Assembly (NCBI RefSeq): GCF_902859765.1
Contig: NZ_CADIJV010000033.1
Coordinates: forward strand, 1-59,966
Direction of reading: 5' to 3'
Origin: Achromobacter pulmonis
GTDB lineage: Bacteria; Pseudomonadota; Gammaproteobacteria; Burkholderiales; Burkholderiaceae_B
DNA length: 59,966 nucleotides
The notes under the pieces are model-generated. The model saw nothing but the letters and a program-made list of their open reading frames with translations. It ran no database searches and was not told the origin of the DNA. How positions within the stretch are numbered: the first letter of the stretch is position 1; each line of letters starts with the position of its first letter. This document shows positions 16,906-26,015 of the stretch, one piece after another. A program made the translations under genes and the position numbers.

Positions 16906-18087
16906 TCAGATGCGCTCGAAGATCGCCGCGATGCCCTGCCCGCCGCCGATGCACATGGTCACCAGCGCGTAACGGCCCTGCACGCGCTGCAATTCGTGCA
17001 ACGCCTTGACGGTGATGATGGCGCCGGTGGCGCCGATCGGGTGGCCCAGGCCGATGCCGCTGCCGTTGGGGTTGACCTTGGCCGGGTCCAGCTTCAATTC
17101 GCGGCTCACGGCGCACGCCTGCGCGGCGAAGGCCTCGTTGGCCTCGATCACGTCCAACTGGTCCACGCTCAGGCCGGCGCGCTTGAGCGCGGCCTGGGTC
17201 GCGGGCACCGGGCCGATGCCCATGATGGTCGGGTCGACGCCGGCGTGGGCATAAGCCACCAGGCGCGCCAGCGGCTTGATGCCGCGCTTGGCCGCGACCG
17301 AGGCGTTCATCAGCACCAGCGCGGCGGCGCCATCGTTCAGGCCCGAGGCATTGCCGGCGGTGACGGTGCCGTTTTCCTTCTGGAACACCGGCTTGAGCGC
17401 GGCCAGGCTCTCGGCCGTAACGTCGCGGCGCACGTGCTCGTCGGTGTCGAACACCACTTCGCCCTTGCGCGTCTTTTGCACGATCGGCACGATCTGGTCG
17501 CGGAAATGGCCGGCCTCGATGGCGTTGGCGGCGCGGCGGTGCGACTCGGCGGCCAGCGCGTCCTGGTCCTGACGGCTGATGCCGAACTGGGCGGCGACGT
17601 TCTCGGCGGTCACGCCCATGTGCATGCGGCCGAACGGGTCGGACAAGGCGCCGGTCATCATGTCCTGCATGATGCTGTCACCCATGCGCGCGCCCCAGCG
17701 CTGCGCCGGCGCGATGTACGGCGCGCGGCTCATGCTTTCGGCGCCGGCGCCGACGGCGATATCGGCATCGCCCAGCAGGATGGTCTGCGCCGCCGACACG
17801 ATGGCCTGCAGGCCCGAGCCGCACAGGCGATTGACGTTGAAGGCCGGGGTTTCCTTGGCGATGCCGGCGTTGATGGCAGCCACGCGCGACAGGTACATGT
17901 CGCGCGGCTCGGTGTTGATGACGTGACCGACGGCGACGTGGCCGACTTCGTCGCCCTTGACGGCGGCGCGTTCCAGCGCGGCCTTGATGACAGTGGCGCC
18001 CAGGTCGCAGGGCGGCACGTCTTTCAGCGCGCCGCCGAAATCGCCGATGGCGGTACGGACGGCGGATGCGACGATGACTTCGTTCAT
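16906..18087 (-). CDS. Acetyl-CoA acetyltransferase (thiolase)
   Basis: 393 residues from the ATG at 18087 with an ideal ribosome site (AGGAGG). The active-site Cys89 is in NRLCGSGLQ, the second active-site region is [18 protein letters not shown] near 345 and the last Cys is in CIGGGQG near 383. It has the degradative/biosynthetic thiolase II layout. It either cleaves 3-oxoacyl-CoA or condenses acetyl-CoA. It is divergent from the acyl-CoA dehydrogenase pair, with which it would fit in a beta-oxidation-like pathway. Confidence 0.94.
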   Translation of the reverse strand: MNEVIVASAVRTAIGDFGGALKDVPPCDLGATVIKAALERAAVKGDEVGHVAVGHVINTEPRDMYLSRVAAINAGIAKETPAFNVNRLCGSGLQAIVSAAQTILLGDADIAVGAGAESMSRAPYIAPAQRWGARMGDSIMQDMMTGALSDPFGRMHMGVTAENVAAQFGISRQDQDALAAESHRRAANAIEAGHFRDQIVPIVQKTRKGEVVFDTDEHVRRDVTAESLAALKPVFQKENGTVTAGNASGLNDGAAALVLMNASVAAKRGIKPLARLVAYAHAGVDPTIMGIGPVPATQAALKRAGLSVDQLDVIEANEAFAAQACAVSRELKLDPAKVNPNGSGIGLGHPIGATGAIITVKALHELQRVQGRYALVTMCIGGGQGIAAIFERI

Positions 18088-18269
18088 GATGTTTCCTCCT
18101 GATGATGCCTTCATCATACTCGTGCGGCCTGCGCCCCAGCCCGCCCCCGGGGCGCCGATATCCGATCCTTATCGCCAGGCAAGAATTTACTATTGGACAG
18201 TCCGCGCGCGGCTCGCCGATAGTGGCCAGCGGCGCGCCGCCTCCGGCGCCCGCCAGACCGGACCCACCC

Positions 18270-19421
18270 ATGATCGATACGCTGGAACTGACCGCCATCC
18301 CCCCCCAGGACGAAGCCCTGCGCGCCGAGGTGCGCGACTTTCTCGCCGCGGCCCTGGACGGACTGGAACCCGACGAACGCGCCCGCTCCTGGATGGGCTA
18401 TGACGCCGCGTTCAGCCGCCAGTTGGCCGAACGCGGCTGGCTCGGCCTGACGCTGCCGCGCGCATATGGCGGGGCCGAACGCGGCCACTTCGCGCGCTTC
18501 GTGCTGTCCGAGGAACTGCTGGCAGCGGGCGCCCCGGTCTCGGCGCACTGGATCGCCGACCGCCAGAGCGCGCCGCTGATCCTCAAGCTCGGCACGCCGG
18601 CGCAGAAGGCCTTCTACCTGCCGCGCATCTGCCGCGCCGAGGCCTTCTTCTGCATCGGCATGAGCGAGCCCGGCTCGGGCTCCGACCTGGCCAGCATCCG
18701 CACCCGCGCCGAACCGGTGGCGGGCGGCTGGCGCCTGAACGGCAGCAAGGTCTGGACCACCAATGCGCACCGCTCGCACTACATGATCGCGCTGGCGCGC
18801 AGCTCGGGTACGCCGGAGGACCGCCACCAGGGCCTGTCGCAACTCATCGTCGACCTGTCGCTGCCGGGCGTGTCCATCAAGCCGATCAAGGACCTGGCCG
18901 GCGACGCGCATTTCTCCGAAGTGTTCTTCGACAACGTCGAACTGGCGCCGGACGCGCTCATCGGTCAGGAAGGCGCGGGCTGGGCCCAGGTCAACGCCGA
19001 ACTGGCGTTCGAGCGCAGCGGGCCGGAACGCCTGTATTCCAGCATTGCACTGCTGCAATGCTGGCTGGCGCACGGCCGCGACGGCGCGGCGCAGGACAGC
19101 GCCGACCAAGCCTTGCTGGGCGCCATCCTGTCGCAGATGGCGGTGCTGCGCGCGCTCTCGCTGGCGATCGCCGGCAAACTGGCGGCGGGCCAGAGTCCCG
19201 CCATCGAAGCGGCCTTGGTCAAGGACCTCGGCACCGAACTGGAACAGGACATCCCGCGCCTGATCGCCGACGCGCTGGGGCGCCGTCCGGAGCAGCCGCC
19301 GCCCTTGCCACTGCTGCGCACGCTGGCCTATCTCGAACAGGTCGCCCCCACCTTCTCGCTGCGCGGCGGCACCCGCGAAATCCTGCGCGGCATCATCGCG
19401 CGCGGCCTCGGCCTTCGATAG
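18270..19421 (+). CDS. Acyl-CoA dehydrogenase (first of a pair)
   Basis: 383 residues from MIDTLELTAIPP. The N-terminal all-helical, central beta and C-terminal helical domains are visible: CIGMSEPGSGSDLASIRTRA near 129 is the FAD/substrate strand, WTTNAHRSHYMIALARS near 163, and the C-terminal GGTREILRGIIARGLG helix is typical. No clear catalytic Glu position was pinned down. It is followed after 10 bases by a second, more divergent dehydrogenase, as in heterodimeric acyl-CoA dehydrogenases of actinobacterial and beta-proteobacterial clusters. Confidence 0.9.
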   Translation: MIDTLELTAIPPQDEALRAEVRDFLAAALDGLEPDERARSWMGYDAAFSRQLAERGWLGLTLPRAYGGAERGHFARFVLSEELLAAGAPVSAHWIADRQSAPLILKLGTPAQKAFYLPRICRAEAFFCIGMSEPGSGSDLASIRTRAEPVAGGWRLNGSKVWTTNAHRSHYMIALARSSGTPEDRHQGLSQLIVDLSLPGVSIKPIKDLAGDAHFSEVFFDNVELAPDALIGQEGAGWAQVNAELAFERSGPERLYSSIALLQCWLAHGRDGAAQDSADQALLGAILSQMAVLRALSLAIAGKLAAGQSPAIEAALVKDLGTELEQDIPRLIADALGRRPEQPPPLPLLRTLAYLEQVAPTFSLRGGTREILRGIIARGLGLR

Positions 19422-19431
19422 GAACCCCATC

Positions 19432-20445
19432 ATGGATTCGATTTTTGGCGATGCCGCCGAACGCTTGTTCGCGCAGACCTGCACGCCCGACGTGATCCGC
19501 CAGGCCGAGCAGGGCCAGGCGCCCGCGCAAGCCTGGCGCGCCTGCGAGGACGCCGGATTCGCCGACGCGCTGGTGCCCGAACCCCAGGGCGGCGCCGGCC
19601 TGGCGCTGGCCGAGGCGCTGCCGCTGGCCACCGCCGCCGGCCGCCACCTGTGTCCCTACCCCATCATCGACACGCTGTTGGCGCGCGCCTGGCTGGCACG
19701 AGCCGGCCACGCCCCGGTCACCGGATCAATCGCGCTGGCGCCGCATGGCTGGCAGGTGTCCGCGCGCCAGGCCACGGGCGCCAACGTCCCCTGGATCCGC
19801 GGCGCCGACGCGGTGCTGGCTCGCATCGGCGAACAGATCTGGCTGCTCCCGGCCCGCGCCGCCACCATCGAACCCAGCGGCGTGCACGGCAGCCTGGACG
19901 CGCCAGCGCGCTGGTCGCTCGACGATGGCGTGCGCATCGAGGCCGGCGCCGGCCTGCCGGCCCTGGACGAACTGGCGGCCACCGCCTGCGCCGGCCTGAT
20001 CGCCGGCGCCATGGAGCGCGTGCTGTCGATGACACTGGATTACGCCAACCAGCGGCGGCAGTTCGGCAAGCCGATAGGCCGCTTCCAGGCCGTGCAGCAG
20101 CAGATCAGCGTGATGGCTGAACAGGTATGGGCCGCGCGCATGGCGGCGCAGTTGGCATTCCAGGGCCGCGACGGCCTGCCGCAACCGCTGTTGGCCGCGC
20201 TCGGCAAGGCCCGCGCCAGCCTGGCGGTAGCGCGCGTGGCCGATATCGCCCACGCGGTGCACGGCGCCATCGGTGTCACCGAGGAATACGACTTGCAGCT
20301 GTACACGCGCCGGCTGCGCGAATGGCGGCTGGCCGCCGGCTCGGAATCCCACTGGCACGCGCGCATCGGCGCGCACGCGCTGGATGGCGGCGATGACGTC
20401 GTCTCCTACCTGCGCACCGCGCTGTTCGATCGCGAAGCTGCCTGA
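19432..20445 (+). CDS. Acyl-CoA dehydrogenase (second of a pair)
   Basis: 337 residues, shorter and more diverged than its neighbour. The FAD-binding helix YANQRRQFGKPIGRFQAVQQ near 203 and the C-terminal HGAIGVTEEYDLQLYTRRL segment identify the family. It lacks a clear middle strand motif, which fits the non-catalytic or partner subunit of a heteromeric dehydrogenase (inference). Ten bases separate it from the first dehydrogenase, so they are one transcript. It converges with the LysR gene. Confidence 0.88.
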   Translation: MDSIFGDAAERLFAQTCTPDVIRQAEQGQAPAQAWRACEDAGFADALVPEPQGGAGLALAEALPLATAAGRHLCPYPIIDTLLARAWLARAGHAPVTGSIALAPHGWQVSARQATGANVPWIRGADAVLARIGEQIWLLPARAATIEPSGVHGSLDAPARWSLDDGVRIEAGAGLPALDELAATACAGLIAGAMERVLSMTLDYANQRRQFGKPIGRFQAVQQQISVMAEQVWAARMAAQLAFQGRDGLPQPLLAALGKARASLAVARVADIAHAVHGAIGVTEEYDLQLYTRRLREWRLAAGSESHWHARIGAHALDGGDDVVSYLRTALFDREAA

Positions 20446-20468
20446 AACTCAACCGCCGGCCACGCCGG

Positions 20469-21365
20469 TCAGTCCCCCTGCGCCAGCATGCTGTCGCGCA
20501 GGCGCAGCACCGCTGCGCAGGACGTGGCGCGGTGCGTCACCAGCGACAGCGACAACGCCTCGCGCGCCTCGGCGTCGGCCAGCGGCACGAATGCCACCAG
20601 CGGCGTGGAGTAGGCCCGCGTCACGCCCGGCACCAGCGCCAGCCCCATGCCGCTGGCCACCAGGCTGACCAGCGTCTGCACCTGGATCGCCTCCTGGCTG
20701 ATGCGCGGCGAGAAGCCGGCCTTGCGGCACAGCGCGAGCGCCACGCCATGCAGGCCTGGCACCTTGGCCGGCGAGTACATCACGAAACTCTCGCCGCGGG
20801 CCCGCGCCAGGCTGACCGGGCCGGCGCCAGCCAGCGCATGGCCCGCCGGCACCGCCAGGATCAGATCATCGCGTTCGACCACCCAGGATTCCAGCGCCGG
20901 GTCATCCGCCAGCGGCCCCCGCACCAGGCCCGCGTCGATATCGTTGGCGCGCAGCATCGCCGCCAGGCCGACGGTGCTGTCCTCGCGCAATTCCAGTTGC
21001 ACGTCCGGATACTGCGCGCGAAACACCGGCAGGCAGCGCGGCAGCAAGGTGTAAGTGGCCGAACCGACAAAGCCCAGCCGCAGCGTGCCCCATTCGCCCA
21101 ACGCCACGCGGCGCGCGGCCTGGCGCGCCTGCTCGCTATGGAACAGCGCGCGGCGGGCGTCGGCCATCAGTGCCTGGCCCGCCGGGGTCAGCGTCACGCC
21201 CCTGGCGCCACGCGCCAGCAGCGGCACGCCAACCGCATGCTCCAGTTTCTGGATCGACACCGACAGCGCGGGCTGCGCGATGTGCAGGGTATCGGCGGCG
21301 CGACGGTAGCTGCCCAGTTCGGCGATGGTGACGAACTGGCGCAACTGCCGTAGATCGATAGCCAT
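20469..21365 (-). CDS. LysR-family transcriptional regulator
   Basis: 298 residues if started at MAIDLRQLRQF (21365); an earlier Met at 21398 is possible but would cover the intergenic repeat, so I prefer the shorter form. The helix-turn-helix spans about residues 3-62 (SYRRAADTLHIAQPALSVSI), and the rest is a periplasmic-binding-like effector domain. It is divergent from the CaiB/MaoC/Bug genes and probably controls them, perhaps with an acyl-CoA or organic acid as effector. Confidence 0.88.
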   Translation of the reverse strand: MAIDLRQLRQFVTIAELGSYRRAADTLHIAQPALSVSIQKLEHAVGVPLLARGARGVTLTPAGQALMADARRALFHSEQARQAARRVALGEWGTLRLGFVGSATYTLLPRCLPVFRAQYPDVQLELREDSTVGLAAMLRANDIDAGLVRGPLADDPALESWVVERDDLILAVPAGHALAGAGPVSLARARGESFVMYSPAKVPGLHGVALALCRKAGFSPRISQEAIQVQTLVSLVASGMGLALVPGVTRAYSTPLVAFVPLADAEAREALSLSLVTHRATSCAAVLRLRDSMLAQGD

Positions 21366-21385
21366 AACGGATTCCATATCAAGCA

Positions 21386-21411
21386 ATACCAAAGCCATAT
21401 TAGACGGGTAT
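21386..21411. promoter_or_regulatory. Inverted repeat ATACC-N16-GGTAT, possible LysR site
   Basis: ATACC (21386-21390) and GGTAT (21407-21411) flank 16 bases in the 71-base divergent region between the LysR gene and the CaiB gene. Position and symmetry fit a LysR-type site, although the arms are short. An AT-rich TATTAGAC patch lies inside. Confidence 0.4.
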
Positions 21412-21436
21412 AGGCCACGCCGATAGGATTTCCGCC

Positions 21437-22681
21437 ATGACTTCCGCTTCCCTTCCCCAAGCCACCGCCCTCGGCGGCCTGCGCGTGCTGGACCTGACCT
21501 CGGTGGTGTTCGGCCCTTACGCCTCGCAGATCCTGGCCGACTACGGCGCCGACGTCGTCAAGATCGAAGCGCCCGCCGGCGACTCCACCCGCAACACCGG
21601 CCCGGCCCAGGAACCCGGGCTGGCCGCCATTTTCCTGGGACTGAACCGCAACAAGCGCAGCGTGGTGCTGGACCTGAAGCAGGCCGCCGCCCGCGACGCG
21701 CTGCTGGCGCTGGTGGACGGCGCCGACGTGCTGATGCACAGCATGCGGCCGGCCAAGATGGCCGCGCTGGGCCTGGACCCGGCTACGCTGTGCGCGCGCA
21801 ATCCGCGGCTGGTGTACGCGGGCCTGTACGGCTTTGGCGCCGGCGGCGCCTACGACGGCCGGCCTGCCTACGACGACATCATCCAGGGCCTGGCGGGCTT
21901 TGCCGACCTGGCCGACCGCCAGACCGGCACGCCGCGCTACCTGCCCACGGTGGCGGCGGACAAGACCTGCGGCCTGGTCGCCGCGCACGCCATCCTGGCC
22001 GCGCTGTTCCAGCGCGAGCGAACTGGCCTGGGCCAGCAACTGGAAGTGCCGATGTTCGAAAGCATGGCCTCGTACGTGCTGGTCGAGCACTACTACGGCC
22101 GGCACCTGGCGGACACGCCCGGCGAGGCCGGCTATCCGCGTGTCCTCACGCCGTGGCGCCGGCCCTGCCGCACCGCCGACGGCCATGTCTGTCTGATGCC
22201 CTACACCGACGCTCATTGGCGCAGCTTCTTCGAAGCTGCCGGGCGCCCCGACCTGGCCGCCGATCCGCGCTTCAGCGACATCGCCGCGCGCACCCGCCAC
22301 ATCGAGACGCTCTACGAACTGCAGGCCGGCATCGTCGCGGCGCGCGACACCACCTACTGGCTGGCCCTGTGCGAAAAACTGGAAATCCCCGCGGCCCGCG
22401 TCAACCGCCTGCAAGACCTGGAGACCGACCCGCACCTGCGCAGCGTGGATTTCTTCCAGCCACTGCAAAGCGCCGCCGGCAACCACTACCGCTTCCCGCG
22501 CAACCCTGTGCGGCTGCAGCGCTCGCAGGTGCCGCCGGCGATGCCACCGCGGCTCGGCGAACACACCCGCGACGTGCTGGCGCAAGCCGGCCTGGACTGC
22601 GCCGCCATCGACGCCCTGCTGCAAACCGGCGCTGCCCGGCAAACCGACACCCTTCCCGCCTCCCCCAAGGACTCCGCATGA
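21437..22681 (+). CDS. CaiB/BaiF family CoA-transferase
   Basis: 414 residues, family-typical. The N-terminal Rossmann part begins with LGGLRVLDLTSVVFGPYASQ (residues 10-29) and VVKIEAPAGD; the catalytic Asp is Asp175 in ADKTCG. It transfers CoA between carboxylic acids. Its stop overlaps the start of the MaoC gene (ATGA), so both are translated together. Neighbours suggest it activates the pathway substrate as the CoA ester for the adjacent dehydrogenases and thiolase. Confidence 0.93.
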   Translation: MTSASLPQATALGGLRVLDLTSVVFGPYASQILADYGADVVKIEAPAGDSTRNTGPAQEPGLAAIFLGLNRNKRSVVLDLKQAAARDALLALVDGADVLMHSMRPAKMAALGLDPATLCARNPRLVYAGLYGFGAGGAYDGRPAYDDIIQGLAGFADLADRQTGTPRYLPTVAADKTCGLVAAHAILAALFQRERTGLGQQLEVPMFESMASYVLVEHYYGRHLADTPGEAGYPRVLTPWRRPCRTADGHVCLMPYTDAHWRSFFEAAGRPDLAADPRFSDIAARTRHIETLYELQAGIVAARDTTYWLALCEKLEIPAARVNRLQDLETDPHLRSVDFFQPLQSAAGNHYRFPRNPVRLQRSQVPPAMPPRLGEHTRDVLAQAGLDCAAIDALLQTGAARQTDTLPASPKDSA

Positions 22682-23151
22682 CCCAAGACCGCACCGCCCC
22701 CGCCCCGCTCGGCCAGGGCTACTACTGGCAGGACCTCGCCGTCGGCCAGCGCTTTCGCACGTTCCGCCGCACGGTCACCGAAACCGACATCGTCAACTTC
22801 ATCAGCGTCACCGGCATGCTGGAGACGATCTTCATCGACGCCACCTACGCGCATGGCGCGATCCAGGGCCGCCCCGCCCCCGGCGCCCTGACCTACGGCC
22901 TGATCGAGGGCCTCATCATGCAGGGCATGGTGCAGGGCACCGGCCTGGCGCTGCTGGAAGTCCACAAGAAAATGCTGGCGCCGGTGGTGGCCGGCGACAC
23001 CATCTGGGCCGATATCGAAGTGACCGGCGTACGCCCGACCTCGCAGCACAACCGTGCCGTGGTCAGCTCCACCATCGAGGTTTTCAACCAGCACGGCAAG
23101 CCCGTGATGGCCTACACCGCGACGCGCATGCTGGCCGGCCGACCGGGCTGA
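22678..23151 (+). CDS. MaoC-fold (hot-dog) protein lacking the usual catalytic dyad
   Basis: 157 residues with a single hot-dog domain. The usual hydratase pattern G-D-x-N-P-x-H is here G46-M-L-E-T-I-F52, so the catalytic Asp and His positions are Met47 and Phe52. The remaining fold signals (GRPAPGALTYGL near 66, HKKMLAPVVAGDTIWADIEV near 97) are intact. It may be a hydratase using other residues, a thioesterase-like protein or a binding subunit. The start overlaps the CaiB stop by four bases. Confidence 0.8.
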   Translation: MTQDRTAPAPLGQGYYWQDLAVGQRFRTFRRTVTETDIVNFISVTGMLETIFIDATYAHGAIQGRPAPGALTYGLIEGLIMQGMVQGTGLALLEVHKKMLAPVVAGDTIWADIEVTGVRPTSQHNRAVVSSTIEVFNQHGKPVMAYTATRMLAGRPG

Positions 23152-23234
23152 CGCGGCGCTCGGCGGACAGGCGTCCCGCAGAGGGCGCCGCCGCCATGGG
23201 GCCTCGCCCCTTCCACCAAAGCAAGGAGACAACC

Positions 23235-24200
23235 ATGAAGAAAATATTGCTCGCGGCCGGCCTGGTCGCGCTGGCACTCGGTAGCGCCGCCACCGCCCAG
23301 GCCGCCTGGCCCGAGCGCCCCATCACCATGGTGGTGCCCTTCCCGCCGGGCGGTCCCACCGACCTGGTGGCGCGGGTACTGGCCAAGCAGTTGACCGACC
23401 AGTTGGGCCAGACCGTGGTGGTCGAGAACAAGGGCGGCGCCAACGGCAACATCGGCATGCAGTACGCGGCAGCCGCCAAGCCGGACGGCTACACCGTGCT
23501 CTACAACACCTCGTCGATCGCGCTCAGCCCCAATCTCTATCGTTCACTGGCCTTCGATCCGGTCAAGGACTTCGCGCCAGTGTCGTCCACCGCCGTGATT
23601 CCGCTGGTACTGCTGGTGCATCCATCGGTGCCGGCGCAGGACGCGCGCGGCTTCGTTGACTACGCGCGCCAGCATCCCGGCAAGCTGTCGTATGGGTCGG
23701 CGGGCGCCGGCAACGTCACGCACCTGGGCGCGCTGCTGCTGCTGCGCTCGCTCGACATCGACGCCGTGCACGTGCCCTATCGCGGCAGCGCCCCCGCCAT
23801 GACCGACCTGGTCGGCGGTCAGGTGCAGGTCATGACCAACACCTTGAACGATTCGCTGGGCTTCATCCGCGAGGGCAAGCTGCGCGCCCTGGCGGTCACC
23901 AGCCGCGAGCGCAGCGCGCAACTGCCCGACGTGCCGACGGTGGCCGAAACGGTGGTCCCAGGCTTCGAGATGGGCGCCTGGCAAGGCGTGGTGGTGCCGG
24001 CGGGCACGCCGGACGCAGTGGTCGGCAAGCTCAATGCCGAGATCCGTCGCGCCCTGCAATCGCCCGAGATGCAGAAGCAGCTCAAGGCCCAGGGCGCCCA
24101 GGCGCTGGGATCGACGCCGCAGGAATACGGCGCCTACATCAGGAACGAGATCCAGCGCTGGGGCGCGGTGATCAAGGAAGCCGGCGTCAAGCTCGACTAG
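23235..24200 (+). CDS. Tripartite tricarboxylate-type (Bug) binding protein
   Basis: 321 residues with a Sec signal peptide (residues 1-22, ending AQAA). Family motifs: WPERPITMVVPFPPGGPTDL and VVVENKGGANGNIG, with the closing AGVKLD. A strong AAGGAG precedes the ATG. It ends the CaiB-MaoC cluster and likely captures the pathway's acid in the periplasm. No TctA or TctB gene is present nearby. Confidence 0.94.
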   Translation: MKKILLAAGLVALALGSAATAQAAWPERPITMVVPFPPGGPTDLVARVLAKQLTDQLGQTVVVENKGGANGNIGMQYAAAAKPDGYTVLYNTSSIALSPNLYRSLAFDPVKDFAPVSSTAVIPLVLLVHPSVPAQDARGFVDYARQHPGKLSYGSAGAGNVTHLGALLLLRSLDIDAVHVPYRGSAPAMTDLVGGQVQVMTNTLNDSLGFIREGKLRALAVTSRERSAQLPDVPTVAETVVPGFEMGAWQGVVVPAGTPDAVVGKLNAEIRRALQSPEMQKQLKAQGAQALGSTPQEYGAYIRNEIQRWGAVIKEAGVKLD

Positions 24201-24233
24201 GCTCGCGCCACGGCGCCGGCTGGCGCCGCGGCG

Positions 24234-24608
24234 TCAGCGGCCGGCGGCCTTGGCGCTCAGGCCGTTGGCCACGCCCATGTCGGTCTTGGGCACGTCGCGA
24301 ATCAGCACCCGCACGTCCTCGCCCGAGATGCCGATGCTGGCGCACACGGCCTGGTTCAGCGCCGCGATCAGCGCCGACTTCTTGGCCTCGTCGCGGCCTT
24401 CGATCAGGGCCGCGTCGACGCGCGCCATGGCCTTGCCGATCTCGCCGGCCACGATCACGTGCTCGGCGGGGATTTCCTGCAACACGATGCGCACGCTGGA
24501 CAGCGGCGCGGCGATGCTCTCGACCACCGCCTGCGACGCCGCTTTCAACAGCGCGGTCTTCTGGGCGGCAGAATGGCCCTGCATGATCTGGACGTTCAAG
24601 ATTGGCAT
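24234..24608 (-). CDS. Tandem-domain 4-oxalocrotonate tautomerase family protein
   Basis: 124 residues, twice the usual 62. The first half starts with the catalytic Pro after the initiator Met (MPILNVQIMQG); the second half (from about residue 63, MARVDAALIEGRDEAKK) repeats the fold but has no Pro at its start. It is a fused 4-OT-like protein, so only one half is likely catalytic. It isomerises enol/keto acids in aromatic or aliphatic acid breakdown. It stands between the acyl-CoA cluster and proV. Confidence 0.85.
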   Translation of the reverse strand: MPILNVQIMQGHSAAQKTALLKAASQAVVESIAAPLSSVRIVLQEIPAEHVIVAGEIGKAMARVDAALIEGRDEAKKSALIAALNQAVCASIGISGEDVRVLIRDVPKTDMGVANGLSAKAAGR

Positions 24609-24630
24609 GACGGGTTCCGATATTCCGAAT

Positions 24631-24665
24631 GATGGCTGGCCGGCAGTGATTGCCGGCCAGCCATC
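24631..24665 (-). terminator. Long perfect hairpin between proV and the tautomerase gene
   Basis: A 15-base stem, GATGGCTGGCCGGCA (24631-24645) with its complement (24651-24665), loop GTGAT. It lies beyond proV on the minus strand and 22 bases before the tautomerase start. No T-run follows, so it may be a terminator of weak type or an mRNA-end stabiliser. Confidence 0.5.
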
Positions 24666-24758
24666 ATATCCGGACTGGCCCCGGGCGCAAGTCCGCGCTC
24701 CGCGGACGCGCCGTCCGCCCTGGCCGGCGCCCTGGCAGGGCGCGGGCGCCGCCAGCCG

Positions 24759-26015
24759 TCAGGCGGCCTCGCCGCGCGGCTCGGGTTCCTGCGCCCCGGC
24801 CGCCTCCGGCTCGCCCTCCACGGCGGTCTGGGCGGTGTCCGCCAGCACCGGCGTCACCAGTTCGACCACTTTCTTGCGCGAGAGCATGCCGATGAACTCG
24901 TCGTTCTCGCCCGTCACGGCCACAGGCTGGTCGCTGTGCACCAGCTGGGCCAGCACCTCGCCCAGGCCGGCCGTGGCCGGCACCGAAGCCAGGTCCTCAA
25001 CGAAGCGCGACACGTCGCGGCCGCCTTCGTTCACGGCCTGCTCGGCCGCCCGCAGCGTCAGCACGCCGGCCAGGCGCTTGCCATCCAGCACCGGCGCATA
25101 CTCGTAGTTCAGCGCGCGCATACGGTCGACCGCGTGCGCCGGGCGCGACCGCATGGTCAGCGTCAAGCGCGCCGGATTGACGGCATGGGTGGCGTTCAGC
25201 ACCTTGGTGCGATTGACGTCCTGCAGGAACGACTGCACGTAATCGTTGGCCGGGTTCAGCAGGATGTCTTCCGGCGTGCCCTCCTGCACCAGTTCGCCGT
25301 CCTTCAGGATGGCAATGCGGTTGCCCAGGCGCAGCGCCTCGTCCAGGTCGTGGGTGATGAATACGATGGTCTTGTTGAGCTTGGATTGCAACTGCAGCAA
25401 CTGGTCCTGCATCTCGCGGCGGATCAGCGGATCGAGCGCCGAGAAGGCTTCGTCCATCAACAGGATCTCGGCATCGGTGGCCAGCGCCCGCGCCAGGCCC
25501 ACGCGCTGCTGCATGCCGCCCGACAACTGGTGCGGATACTGCTGTTCAAAACCCGACAGGCCCACTTGCTCCAGCCAATCGCGGGCGCGCCGTTCGCGCT
25601 CGGCCCGGCCCACGCCCTGCACGGCCAGGCCGTAAGCGGCGTTGTCCAGCACGGTGCGGTGCGGGAACAGGCCGAAACGCTGGAACACCATGCTCATCTT
25701 CTTCTGGCGGAAGGTCTCCAGGTCGCGCTTGTTCAGGCTGACCACGTCGACGCCATCGACCAGGATGTGGCCGGCGCTGGGCTCGATCAGGCGGTTGAAG
25801 TGGCGGATGAGCGTCGACTTGCCGGACCCCGACAGGCCCATGATGACGTAGATGCTGCCCTCTTCGATCGACAGGCTGATGTCCCGCAGGCCCAGCGTGT
25901 GGCCGCTTTCGGCCAGCAGCGCTTCCTTGCTCATGCCGCCCTGGGCGGCTTGCAGCCACTTCTTCGGATGCGGCCCGAAGATCTTGTAGATGTTCTTGAC
26001 TTCGATCTTGCTCAT
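24759..26015 (-). CDS. proV: Glycine betaine/proline-type ABC ATPase with CBS domains
   Basis: 418 residues. Walker [10 protein letters not shown] (60-68), signature LSGGMQQRV near 164, Walker [13 protein letters not shown] near 183. Two CBS domains (about residues 275-395) follow the ATPase core as in ProV/OpuAA; these sense ionic strength or nucleotides. The C-terminal tail is Glu/Pro/Ala-rich. It overlaps the permease stop by four bases (its ATG at 26015, permease end 26012). It powers osmoprotectant uptake. Confidence 0.94.
   Translation of the reverse strand: MSKIEVKNIYKIFGPHPKKWLQAAQGGMSKEALLAESGHTLGLRDISLSIEEGSIYVIMGLSGSGKSTLIRHFNRLIEPSAGHILVDGVDVVSLNKRDLETFRQKKMSMVFQRFGLFPHRTVLDNAAYGLAVQGVGRAERERRARDWLEQVGLSGFEQQYPHQLSGGMQQRVGLARALATDAEILLMDEAFSALDPLIRREMQDQLLQLQSKLNKTIVFITHDLDEALRLGNRIAILKDGELVQEGTPEDILLNPANDYVQSFLQDVNRTKVLNATHAVNPARLTLTMRSRPAHAVDRMRALNYEYAPVLDGKRLAGVLTLRAAEQAVNEGGRDVSRFVEDLASVPATAGLGEVLAQLVHSDQPVAVTGENDEFIGMLSRKKVVELVTPVLADTAQTAVEGEPEAAGAQEPEPRGEAA

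Noticed and set aside
18100-18118. ATGATG/CATCAT inverted repeat before the thiolase gene as an operator
   Set aside because: Arms are only six bases of simple ATG/CAT repeats next to the ribosome site; weak evidence.
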